Source: Scilla litardierei (taxonomy: Eukaryota; Streptophyta; Magnoliopsida; Asparagales; Asparagaceae). From it: 64,000 bases of DNA. Location: assembly GCA_030789695.1 (NCBI GenBank), contig CM061139.1, positions 200,109,641 through 200,173,640 of the forward strand, read 5' to 3'. Each line of letters begins with the position of its first letter. Position 1 is the stretch's first letter. The notes under the pieces are model-generated. The model made no database searches. It was given only the letters and a program-made list of their open reading frames with translations, and was not told the DNA's origin. Below are positions 22,057-31,029 of this stretch, piece after piece. A program made the position numbers and the translations under genes.

Positions 22057-22356
22057 AATCGGGATTTGCAAGAGATTGGATCCCAATTTGATAGGAAGCC
22101 CTAGAAATCCGAATTGGGTTGGGGTCGGATTTTCGAAGTATCGGTTTGCAAGAGATTGGACCGATACTAGGATCTCCGGTTGCAATTCCGTGCCGATACC
22201 CGTTTGCAAGAGATTGGACGGGTAGGAACTATCCTAATTTAGATTGTGGACCGAGTTTGCAAGAGATTGGGCTCGGTGCGCAATTGGACGATGATGTTGA
22301 CCCTAATGCTAGCTTTCCTAGGCTAGGGTTTGCAAGAGATTGGACCCGACCCTAGG
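22057..22356 (+). repeat. Five hairpins with a constant 14-nt loop
   Basis: The 14-mer TTGCAAGAGATTGG occurs at 22,066, 22,146, 22,204, 22,257 and 22,330. Each copy is bounded by a different pair of complementary arms: GGGAT/ATCCC, GTATCGGT/ACCGATAC, TACCCGT/ACGGGTA, ACCGAG/CTCGGT (plus a G-T closing pair), and GGGT/ACCC. The same set lies at about 32,188-32,487 in the 3' LTR. The pattern sits between the TATA box and the LTR end, so it is in the transcribed leader. Confidence 0.8.
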
Positions 22357-22722
22357 ATAGCTATAGACCGGCAACAGCGCGAGAGCGTGAGCTTGGTTCC
22401 ACATTTAGTTGCAACTAGTTCATCCAAATTCTCATTCTAGCAATTTTAATACCGACGAACCACATTTATGAAATACGGTGAGTAGCGGGGATTCCCCATT
22501 CCCTAGACGTTCTTTATTTGATTTGATATTTCACACATTTGTCTGACGATTGTGACAGGATCGCCCAAGGCAACTCTCTCTATTCTTGAATAGCCAGGTT
22601 GATTAGGAGCAAGCACGGTCATTCGTCATCCCTGTGTTCGATACCCGCTCGCCGCTATACCGTGCGCTTGCGGTAAAACTACAACCGTTCTTTGGGTGTA
22701 CGTCCCGGAACGATCAAGTTTT

Positions 22723-22740
22723 TGGCGCCGTTGCCGGGGA
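22723..22740 (+). other. Primer binding site (Athila type, tRNA-Asp)
   Basis: TGGCGCCGTTGCCGGGGA, six bases after the 5' LTR, is the standard Athila primer binding site. Confidence 0.92.
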
Positions 22741-22884
22741 GGCGATTGCGTTTGATTCTTTTTCACCCTAGCTATTTCTTTCTTTTACTTTTATTTTTTT
22801 ATTACCATTATTATTTCCCCTACTATTCTTACCTAACCCTTCCACGGTACTAATCATCTCTTTGAAACTCTGTTTTCCCTGTGC

Positions 22885-25656
22885 ATGTACACGAGATCTA
22901 CGGCGGACCCCGAAGCCTTATTATTCGATCCCGAGATCGAACGTACCGCGCGGAGACTTAGAGCGGAAAGGAGACAATATCCGGAAGGGCGGTTTATGAC
23001 CAACCCGGAAACTCCCGAAGAATTGGCGGCGAGGATGGCGAGAATAATTTCTATTCGCAATAGGCTTCGGCATAAGACCTCTTCTACTACGTCATCCATT
23101 GCCGTGCCGGAGTTGGCGGCCGACAAGAACTTCGAGCTAAAGACGGGATTGGTGGTTTTGATGCAACAAGACCCATTTCATGGGAACGCTCATGAGAACC
23201 CCCATTACCACATCCAATCATTCTTGTCGAAGTGCGCCACATTCCAAATGCCGGGGGTCCCCATCGATGCCATCAGACTGCGCATCTTCCCCTTCACGCT
23301 AAAGGACAAAGCACTCTATTGGCTGAGGACGCAAGCTGACGGAGTTTTCACCTCTTGGGACGGGTTGGCGGATGCATTCATTGACAAATTTTATCCACCA
23401 TCCAAGACGGTGAAGATCCGGAGCGCTCTCATGTCCTTCAAGCAAGGACCACATGAGACGCTCTATGAAGCTTGGGAGCGATTTAAGGATTTGCAGCACC
23501 AATGCCCGCACCACAGTATAGAGGATTGGGAGCTAGTTCATAGCTTCTACAACGGTCTCCAACCGGGGACCAAACAAATTATTGATGCCGCGGCGAATGG
23601 TGCAATCTTGTCAAAGACTCCCGAGGAAGCTACGGCCCTAATTGAGGAGATGGCCTCAAATAACCAACAATGGGGCGATGAGCGAGGACACTCCACATCC
23701 TCCTTAAAGCCAACTAGCATCTACGAGGCAAAGGCCGTAGCGGAGCTCACGAGCAAATTCGATTCTCTCCACAAGGTGGTGGAGAGATTGGAGAAATTTA
23801 TCACGGAGCCCCAAGGAAGCCCATCCACCTCCGCACCGACCAACCAAATGTGTGATTGGCAAAACCAATCTCAAGTCATGTACTCGGGAGGAGAGCAAGG
23901 AGAAGGATCCTTGGAGCAAGTACAATATGTTGCGGGGAACCAAGGGTATTGGTCCAATCCGGCCGCAAGAAATCATCCGGGATTCTCCTACGCCAACAAT
24001 GAAGGAGCCTTGAACCCGCCACAACCACCGCCTCAACAAGCTCGACCACCACCACCCCAACAACAAAACTATCCACCGAGGGGGCCTACTCAACAAAACT
24101 TTCAACCAAGGCAACAAGTTCCACCATATAGGCCTCCCGGATTCAACCAAGGGTGGAGGAATCAAAATCAAAACCCTCCACAAACTCCACAACGATCCGA
24201 CTTCGAAACTAGAGTGGAGGCGTTCATGGTCGAGCAAAATAAGGTGAATGCTACTTTGAAGGCGGGGCAAGAATCTCTTAATACCGTAGTGGCTCAAATA
24301 TCGGAGCAATTGGCGTTGCTCAATCGGAACACTCAAAGATTGCCGGCGCAACCGGAGCAAAACCCACGGGGCAACACGGGCCACATCAATGCCGTAGTTG
24401 CCGTTACTACTAGAGGCGGGAAGGACACCACCCCCGCTATGATTCCTACCGAGGAGGCCGTGGAGGAAAGCTTGGAGCCGGTTGAGCCGGTAGTTGAGAT
24501 TGAAAAGGAGAAGGAGCCACAAGACAAGGAGAAATCTAGGGCGGAGCGATTAATTGAGGAGAGGCGCTTCATGCCACCGGTCCCATTCCCCCAAAGACTA
24601 GCGAAAGCGAAAATGGAGAAAAGGCTAGCGAAATTCCTCGAGTATCTAAGAGGAGTTAGCCTAAATATTCCCTTCCTTGACGCCATCATCGAGATCCCCA
24701 CATATGCCAAATTCTTGAAGGACTTGATTTCGGGGAGAAAGAGGAAGGAGAAGATCATGCTAGCCGAGGAGGGCTCTTGGTTCACCAAGAGAGAAAAGGA
24801 GCCGGCAAAATTTAAAGATCCGGGGAGTTTTCGGATTCCTTGCACTTTGGGCGGCGTGCCTCTTCAAAAGGCGTTGGTCGATCTTGGGGCTAGTGTGAGT
24901 CTCATGCCCCTCTCCATGTTCTTAAAGCTTAACACCGGGACAAAGTTGAAACCCACCGACATGCGCATTCAATTAGCCGATGGCCGGATAACAAGGCCGG
25001 TGGGGATTGCCGAAGACATCCCACTTCAAGTCCCGGGTGGAATATGCTTGCCATGTGACTTCGTCATCATGGACGTTAAGGAAGAGGGAGACACCTCATT
25101 GATACTTGGACGCCCATTCCTCGCCACCGCCGGAGTCATCGTCGACGTGCGCGAAGGTACCTTAACCTTAAACGTCGGAAACATCGAGGTGGAGCTCCAC
25201 ATTCCTAAGGCAATGAAGCACATGCCTTACCACGAGGAGCTTGATTACATGGACCTCCTCGATGAGGTGATAGAGGAGACGATTCCTCACTCAATTGGCG
25301 CCCTTTTTGATGAAGAATTTGAAGAAGGCCCGGATTTAGGCCATGAAGACAATAATGATGATTCCCCCGACTTCTCCGCTGATGAAGATGAAGGCGACGT
25401 TGATGTCGCAAGGATTCGAGAGCTCTGCAAGCTCTCGAAATTAAAGTCTCCAAAGAAAGCTCCGCAGGTACGGAAATCGGCATCGCCGGTTAAGCCGTTG
25501 ACCCGGGCAAATGCTAGCTTGGGGGAGCCTCCCCCCAACACTATTCGAGACAAGAGACCTCCGAGGGAGAACGCTACGCCGCCACGTCCAAATCCAAGCG
25601 CGCTCCCCGGGAAGTTTGACGGGTGCATCTCATATGCACCAAACATCCCGCATTGA
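22885..25656 (+). CDS. Athila-type gag-protease polyprotein, 923 aa
   Basis: It encodes the capsid and protease of a Ty3/gypsy Athila element. The ATG at 22,885 follows the primer binding site by 145 bp and opens an unbroken frame. Residues ~80-270 are the Retrotrans_gag core (FPFTLKDKALYWLRT, FIDKFYPP, ETLYEAWERFKDLQHQCP). The zinc knuckle expected near residue 315 is lost: only one Cys (MCDWQNQS) remains. Residues ~370-435 are Pro/Gln-rich. The protease has LVDLGASVSLMPLSMF, with the catalytic Asp at residue 666, and ILGRPFLATAG as the flap and C-terminal motif. After it comes an acidic tail and a basic Pro-rich end where reverse transcriptase would normally begin, so the polymerase has been excised. 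The frame is open, so it is probably still coding. Confidence 0.9.
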   Translation: MYTRSTADPEALLFDPEIERTARRLRAERRQYPEGRFMTNPETPEELAARMARIISIRNRLRHKTSSTTSSIAVPELAADKNFELKTGLVVLMQQDPFHGNAHENPHYHIQSFLSKCATFQMPGVPIDAIRLRIFPFTLKDKALYWLRTQADGVFTSWDGLADAFIDKFYPPSKTVKIRSALMSFKQGPHETLYEAWERFKDLQHQCPHHSIEDWELVHSFYNGLQPGTKQIIDAAANGAILSKTPEEATALIEEMASNNQQWGDERGHSTSSLKPTSIYEAKAVAELTSKFDSLHKVVERLEKFITEPQGSPSTSAPTNQMCDWQNQSQVMYSGGEQGEGSLEQVQYVAGNQGYWSNPAARNHPGFSYANNEGALNPPQPPPQQARPPPPQQQNYPPRGPTQQNFQPRQQVPPYRPPGFNQGWRNQNQNPPQTPQRSDFETRVEAFMVEQNKVNATLKAGQESLNTVVAQISEQLALLNRNTQRLPAQPEQNPRGNTGHINAVVAVTTRGGKDTTPAMIPTEEAVEESLEPVEPVVEIEKEKEPQDKEKSRAERLIEERRFMPPVPFPQRLAKAKMEKRLAKFLEYLRGVSLNIPFLDAIIEIPTYAKFLKDLISGRKRKEKIMLAEEGSWFTKREKEPAKFKDPGSFRIPCTLGGVPLQKALVDLGASVSLMPLSMFLKLNTGTKLKPTDMRIQLADGRITRPVGIAEDIPLQVPGGICLPCDFVIMDVKEEGDTSLILGRPFLATAGVIVDVREGTLTLNVGNIEVELHIPKAMKHMPYHEELDYMDLLDEVIEETIPHSIGALFDEEFEEGPDLGHEDNNDDSPDFSADEDEGDVDVARIRELCKLSKLKSPKKAPQVRKSASPVKPLTRANASLGEPPPNTIRDKRPPRENATPPRPNPSALPGKFDGCISYAPNIPH

Positions 25657-25983
25657 TTGAAAATTATAGGGGGTCGAGCTCACGACCTAAAACGAGCGCT
25701 TGTCGGGAGGCAACCCGACGGTTTTTGCTTTATTTTTACTTTTTCTTTATTTTCGTTTTAGAGATTTTTAGTGTTTTGAGTCATCCGACCAAAAATTTTG
25801 TGATAACGGGTCCTATTTTTCTTGACAGGAGAGGAGATAGGTAGATCCATCATGAGGAGGATGAACGAGACGACGAGGAGCGCCCCAAGAAGGCGTTCGA
25901 CGCTTAGGAGGAGCATGAAATCGACTGGAGGAAGAAAGACGGAGTTTAGAGCCCAAACGAAGACAAACAGCAGAATACAAGGC
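25657..25983 (+). other. Spacer after gag-protease
   Basis: It contains the phrase GGTCGAGCTCACGACCTAAA and GGGAGGCAACCCGACG, which in full-length Athila elements lies downstream of the integrase. Its place right after protease marks the join left by loss of pol. There is no gene. Confidence 0.5.
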
Positions 25984-26330
25984 TCACTCGGCCGAGTATA
26001 CTAGTCACTCGGCCGAGTCCAGAAGTTCGTCCGGCCGAGCCGCTCACGAACGAGGGAAGTCTGCTGTACCCAACTCTCTGTCTATTTTCCTCATTTCATT
26101 AGAACTGCTACTCGGCCGAGTCTACATTTTCACTCGGCCGAGTAAAACGGATACCCTCCTAGGGCGAGTCATGCCGAGTAGCTTGAGTCACTCGGCCGAA
26201 TGGACTTACTCCACTCGGCCGAGGCTGGCAAAGCCACTCGGCCGAAGCGATATCGGGGAGAAATTTTTATTTGCCTCGCTCGGCCGAGTGAGAACGTCAC
26301 TCGGTCGAGTCGTAACTTTTTTATATATAA
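25984..26330 (+). promoter_or_regulatory. Internal palindrome array and TATA box upstream of ORF2
   Basis: About ten copies of ACTCGGCCGAGT or close variants fill 25,984-26,310, the same motif as in the LTR U3. They are followed within 11 bp by TTATATATAA (26,321-26,330) and a GC-rich leader. The layout repeats that of the LTR promoter and lies about 550 bp before the ORF2 ATG. A pyrimidine-rich tract ending ATGCGCAG at 26,698 could be a splice acceptor in the leader. Promoter function is inferred from layout only. Confidence 0.55.
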
Positions 26331-26876
26331 GCGGCGAGGGGGGCGCGGAATTCGAAAACGCAAATCCCCAATTCTCGCCCGCGCCCCTTCAGCTCCCACG
26401 CCCGATTCCCCCCTCGCTCGACCCTCACTCGCCCGACCGCCGCTGCCCCGCCGCCGCTCGGCCCGCCACCGCCGGCCGAGCCCGCCGACGCCTCGCCCAA
26501 GTCGCCGCCGGCGGCGCACCGCCTGGTCACCTCCGGTTCGCTTGTTTTCACCATTTTCTCCTCTTTTTGCGTAGTTTTTGAGGATCCGTGTATTAATCGA
26601 ACCCCTAACCCGAATCAATTCCCATATCTATCTGTTATACCCCTATTGCTCCATACATTTTGATTATTACTCGCTGATATCGTTTTTCCATGCGCAGGTT
26701 GCTTTTTGGAGTTTAGGGGAGCTCAGGGGAGCTTCTACGGGCTGCTCAGGACTACGTGGAGGCGCGGACTTCGCACGCTTCCACTGCTTAGCACTCGCGG
26801 CGTGTTTGGGTATACTCTTTCCATTCTTTGTGCACACGTCGCACTTTTCACTTTTCGGCACGCGCTCGGGGCCGAT

Positions 26877-28952
26877 ATGCCGCCCCGGACACGGCCGCGG
26901 TCGAAGAGAGCTTCCGCCAAGCGGAAGCGGTCGGATGATGCCGGCCCCTCCCACGAGTTGGAGGACTCTCCTCCACCGTCCCCCACACACCCCGCACACC
27001 CAGCACAGCCTGCAGGCCCCGCACACCCCGCACAGCCTGCAGTGCACCCACAGCCCGCACAGCCTCTCCCTGCCGATCCACAGCCACCACCACCGGCTCC
27101 ACTGGTCGGGCCGCTCGGGATTACGTTCCGAGACGACGCACACCGCGCCGTCTTCGAGCGTATCTCCCAGCGCTCGATCGTACCCTCCAGGTTTGCACAC
27201 CTCGCTGACCTAGGACGCCTGGGGGTACTTGAGGGGATGCTCACATTGTACGACAACGTGGGCTGGCGAGATTTTTTCCAGGTGTCGGCGGATACTTTTA
27301 CCCGCCCGACACTTGAGGTTTTGAGTTCGATCGCCCGGACCGATGAGGGATGCTCATTTAGGTTCATGGATCGAGAGTGCCAGGTCACTCTCGATATGAT
27401 GAGAGCGTTCTTCTCATGGCCCGCAGTCCCCGGAGCCGATCGCGGTTACGGCCCTACCCACATCCCACCACCTTCTTTCGACGCCGGTGCCTTCTGGGCC
27501 CGGATCACAGGCTACCACGCCGCCTTTGACCCTAGTAGGGCCAAGGCCTCGGCCATTGTCCACCCCTGCCTACGTATTGCCCAGCGCCTTATGGCGACCA
27601 CCTTTTTGGCCAGATATGAGCCGGGCACGATGTCTACGCCAGAGCTCTACATGCTCTATGCGATGACACGTCCCAGAGCTCTATCTATGGATGGAGATGA
27701 GCTTGTCCCCGCCGTCGTGATCGACATTGCGGCTTGGTTTTTAGACCGTATCATTGTGTCGGTGGGCGCTCGCTCACCGATATGCTGCGGCGGTCTGATC
27801 ACCCTACTTACCATGATGACCGGCGAGGACCTACCTGACGACCTGCGACGCGTTCCGGGCCCCACTTCCTTGTCGATAGACGTTATGGCCCGGATGAAGA
27901 TGCTGCGTCCGCATGGTGAGCGTCACTGGGTCTGGTTGCACGGCCCTTTCGGTGCCGACTACATGATTCTCCCGAGCCCAGCTCGGACCCAGATTGCACC
28001 GGCCCACGTTGACTGGCTCCCAGCGATGGATGTCCTCATCCCCGCTGCGTACGTGCTCGAGGCCGAGGAGGCCGAGCAGGCCCACGCTGCCCACGCTGCC
28101 CAGGCTGCTCCCGCAGACCCTGCTGCACACCCTGCCGAGCCTGCTGCCGACCCCGTCGACCCTGTGGCCCCTCAGCCTGTTCCTGACGTTTCCACTGCTC
28201 CTGACACTTCTGTCCCCACCTCTGTCAGTGTCGAGAGTACTTTTGCTGAGCCCACTTCCACCACTGTCACCACTTCCGAGGCTGTCCCCACCACTCCCGC
28301 TGCCACCTCTGGCCCTCTGTCCGTGGAGCCTCTTTGCTCCGCACTCCCCGAGCGCCCGCCGACCTTTGTCGAGAGTGGAGCGCCCTCGTTTGCCGCGGTC
28401 GTGGAGACCATGGCTAGCATGATCTCCGCTGGGATTGCGCCTTTTGGTCCACACAGTTCCGCCCCAGCGGTAGAGTCCTCTGTCTCCACAGCCGCCGTAT
28501 TCTCCGAGAGCGTCGTGGCGTCTGTCCACACTTCTGGGCCACTGACCTCTCTTGCCGCCTCGTTGCCACTTTTGCACGCTTCCTTTGCTGCCGCTGCCTC
28601 TACTTCTCACCAGCCGGTGTCCCGGCCTCACACTGAGGCCAGGCCCACATTTGCTGGCGCGGCACCTTTTGTCCCCTTCCCTGCTAAGCCCGTTACATAC
28701 TCCACTCGCGTACGCCAGCCCCGCCCTGCGCAGCCTAGACCGGTGCGTCCCTCTGCACCACCCCCGCCCGACACTGTACTGCAGAGCATACGTGCTCTTG
28801 AGTTGGCGGTGAGCGGTCTTAGAGGTGACCTTAGGACCCTGTCCTCCACCGTCTCTACGATGGCTGGACGCTTTGCCCTGATCCCTCAGATCCACTACTG
28901 CCTGACACAGATCTTAGAGCGTCTTCCGCGCGTACCCCCACCCACCCAGTAG
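26877..28952 (+). CDS. ORF2 of the Athila-like element, putative plant transposon protein, 691 aa
   Basis: The protein occupies the place after pol where Athila elements carry an extra ORF. I start it at ATG 26,877 (MPPRTRPRSKR) because upstream residues have no ATG near a good context. Residues 1-25 are Arg/Lys-rich and could be a nuclear signal. Residues ~35-80 are Pro/His/Ala repeats. Residues ~85-340 are a globular core (FERISQRSIVPSRFAHLADL, GWRDFFQVSADTFTRPTLEV, FRFMDRECQVTLDMMRAFF). This resembles the ATHILA ORF-1 / putative plant transposon protein family, whose function is unknown. The rest is Ala/Pro/Ser/Thr-rich, with a heptad-like C-terminal helix (LQSIRALELAVSGLRGDLRT). I see no signal peptide or membrane segment, so an envelope role is not supported. 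Confidence 0.75.
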   Translation: MPPRTRPRSKRASAKRKRSDDAGPSHELEDSPPPSPTHPAHPAQPAGPAHPAQPAVHPQPAQPLPADPQPPPPAPLVGPLGITFRDDAHRAVFERISQRSIVPSRFAHLADLGRLGVLEGMLTLYDNVGWRDFFQVSADTFTRPTLEVLSSIARTDEGCSFRFMDRECQVTLDMMRAFFSWPAVPGADRGYGPTHIPPPSFDAGAFWARITGYHAAFDPSRAKASAIVHPCLRIAQRLMATTFLARYEPGTMSTPELYMLYAMTRPRALSMDGDELVPAVVIDIAAWFLDRIIVSVGARSPICCGGLITLLTMMTGEDLPDDLRRVPGPTSLSIDVMARMKMLRPHGERHWVWLHGPFGADYMILPSPARTQIAPAHVDWLPAMDVLIPAAYVLEAEEAEQAHAAHAAQAAPADPAAHPAEPAADPVDPVAPQPVPDVSTAPDTSVPTSVSVESTFAEPTSTTVTTSEAVPTTPAATSGPLSVEPLCSALPERPPTFVESGAPSFAAVVETMASMISAGIAPFGPHSSAPAVESSVSTAAVFSESVVASVHTSGPLTSLAASLPLLHASFAAAASTSHQPVSRPHTEARPTFAGAAPFVPFPAKPVTYSTRVRQPRPAQPRPVRPSAPPPPDTVLQSIRALELAVSGLRGDLRTLSSTVSTMAGRFALIPQIHYCLTQILERLPRVPPPTQ

Positions 28953-31029
28953 GTGCCCGCACACACTTCCACACACACTAGACCTGCTTCCACTTCCACG
29001 CCCACCCCAGCTCAGCAGCCTACACCACCACCACCTCCTCCGCCTCAGGACGGAGACGGCGCAGCACCACCTTCCTAGGCACCCTTGATGCCATCGATTC
29101 CTTTTGCCGTTGTGCTGCCCGTTTCTGCGGGGTCCTGATGCCTTTTTGTCCACCCCCTCCCCTCACTTTTTGTGATTCTCATTTGCCGTATCTTTATATA
29201 TCTTTTTTGGGAGAGAGGGAGAGCTTTTGGTGACCCATTTATACTCGTATCACTCATATCTGTGCATGCATCATATCCGCATCATATTTTCATTTCTTTA
29301 TTTTTCGTTTTATTATTTTTTTTTTCTTTCCATCATGCATGCATCCTCACTTGCCCCTCTCATTACTTGTCTCTCTGTGTGCCACACTTTGCACATTGAG
29401 GACACTGTGCAGTTTAGCTTGGGGGAGTGAGTTCTCACGTTCTTTTTCGATTTGCCACCTTTATTTTTAGTTTTTCACACCGTTTTTTTTCACTTTCGCA
29501 CTCATTTTTCTTTATTTTTCTTTTATTTTGCCATGCATCACGTTTTTCTTATTTCTCTGTGCGCCGCATTGCATAGTTTTATTTTTCTTATCTTTATTTC
29601 TTTCATTTTTCATCTCATGCTAGAGATGAATTTTCTGTGATGATGTCTACGTGGAGTTAGCTTATTCTATATGCATGCTATATTTGTCATGTCTTAGATT
29701 TTATTTCTGATATCATATGATATGACTTGCTTTGCATCTAGAATAGTAACCCACACTTTCTCCGCATGAAAATGGATGAAGTTTTATTATTAACTGAGCC
29801 TGAATATTCATATGTATGCTATCACAGAAAACACACCAAGATTCACGCATTGAATGCCTATATCTGGAGTACCGATTTCTTTTCCTATATCACTTCTATA
29901 TGCATGAATTGTACACTTCACTTCGGGATGATTGAATGATGTTAGCTATGATATATCTGGATTAGTTAGCTTTTTTGTGATCGAAACTGAGTAGATTAGA
30001 TTACCCTGCTGAAGTTGTCGTGCATGTCTTATAGAGTGAACCGAGAGTTATATATATTTCTTTCTCCACAAATCTTGAACATCATTTCTCTACTTTTAAA
30101 AATCATTGGTGGATCTCCCCTTAGTGATTCTATTTTATGGCATTTCCCCCGCTATTAATTCCTAGCTCCAAATCCCTTCTTCTAAAAAAAATAAAATAAA
30201 TATATAAAGAGAGAAAAACATTCTTGTATATCATTATCTCTCTCTGAGTTGGGATCATTGTGTATATATTGCTTATAAAAAAAAGAAAAAAAAAGGAGAA
30301 AAGAGGAAAAATCCTCAATAAAGGATCCCATCTCACTTTCTTTCTTTCTTCTTTATCTTCTTTGCTTTTGGAGCTATATAAAAATGGGGATGTAAATATT
30401 TTTGTGCCACCACGCTTATAGATAAGCTTGGGGGAGGGGACCCATTGATGTGTGAGAGTGTGACTACTTGACATTGCACGACAACCTAGGCTAAGTAATA
30501 TTCTATACTCGGTGAGATTGTTTCTAGCTTCACGAAATCCAGAAATCTAATCCTAGCGTTCATTTCATGAAATCCAAACTTTTCTATTCTCTCTATTCTA
30601 TAGTGTGATACTCTTATACTCCAGATAGAAAGCGTTCAATTGAAAAGTGTGTGATCTGTGATTTGTATACCGCTTTAAATGATTCAGGCAATGTTAATTT
30701 TAAAATCATTCCGTTCTTCATGATTATATCATTGTTCGTGGGTTTTCTATTTCTATTTGCACTATTATACTATGATATCAAAATAAGATTCTTTGACATG
30801 TATTTCTCATTCGGTGCATGCTATAAGAGTAAGTGAAACCCACGTCCTGAGAAAATGATCTAGCACCCTACCTCTTCGCTTCTTTCTTTCGTCTTTATTT
30901 TCATTTGGTTTTCATTCTTCTTCGTTTTTCCTTTTTTTCGTTTTTTCGCCGTTTTGTTTTCCGAATCCACCGGGTTCGCCTTTTACTTATCTTCCTCGAG
31001 GACGAGTAAGAGGCAAGCTTGGGGGATTT
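28953..31029 (+). other. 3' untranslated region of the Athila-like element
   Basis: No coding region. It holds CACATTGAGGACACTGTGC followed by AGCTTGGGGGAG (about 29,417), an Athila signature, and a second AAGCTTGGGGGAGG near 30,423. The true polypurine tract, AAGCTTGGGGGATTT, is at 31,015-31,029 next to the 3' LTR. The rest is T-rich and A-rich low-complexity DNA. Confidence 0.75.

Larger units (their letters stand above)
20900..22716 (+). repeat. 5' LTR of the Athila-like element
   Basis: It starts TGATCACTCC and ends GGAACGATCA. From left to right it holds the palindrome array (21,185-21,580), a TATTTAAG box (21,658-21,665), an AT-rich R/U5 leader, and five hairpins with a common loop (22,057-22,356). 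Confidence 0.95.

Noticed and set aside
22057..22360. Plus-strand frame with repeated LQEIG/ARDWT peptide (22,119-22,355)
   Set aside because: The peptide repeat is the translated hairpin loop. The signal is in nucleic-acid pairing, and the frame has no gene context.
23704..24522. Minus-strand frame of 272 codons opposite gag
   Set aside because: It is Leu/Arg-rich shadow of the Pro/Gln-rich gag region, with no domain and no promoter context.
26706..26876. Upstream extension of ORF2 with a hydrophobic stretch as a signal peptide
   Set aside because: The extension begins at a non-ATG codon and lies in the probable leader. The first ATG in frame is 26,877, and the hydrophobic residues are likely untranslated.
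27831..28895. Open minus-strand frame of 354 codons opposite ORF2
   Set aside because: It mirrors the GC-rich ORF2, has no recognisable motif, and similar shadows (26,735-27,388; 26,667-27,200) exist in other frames. It is explained by high GC content lowering stop frequency.
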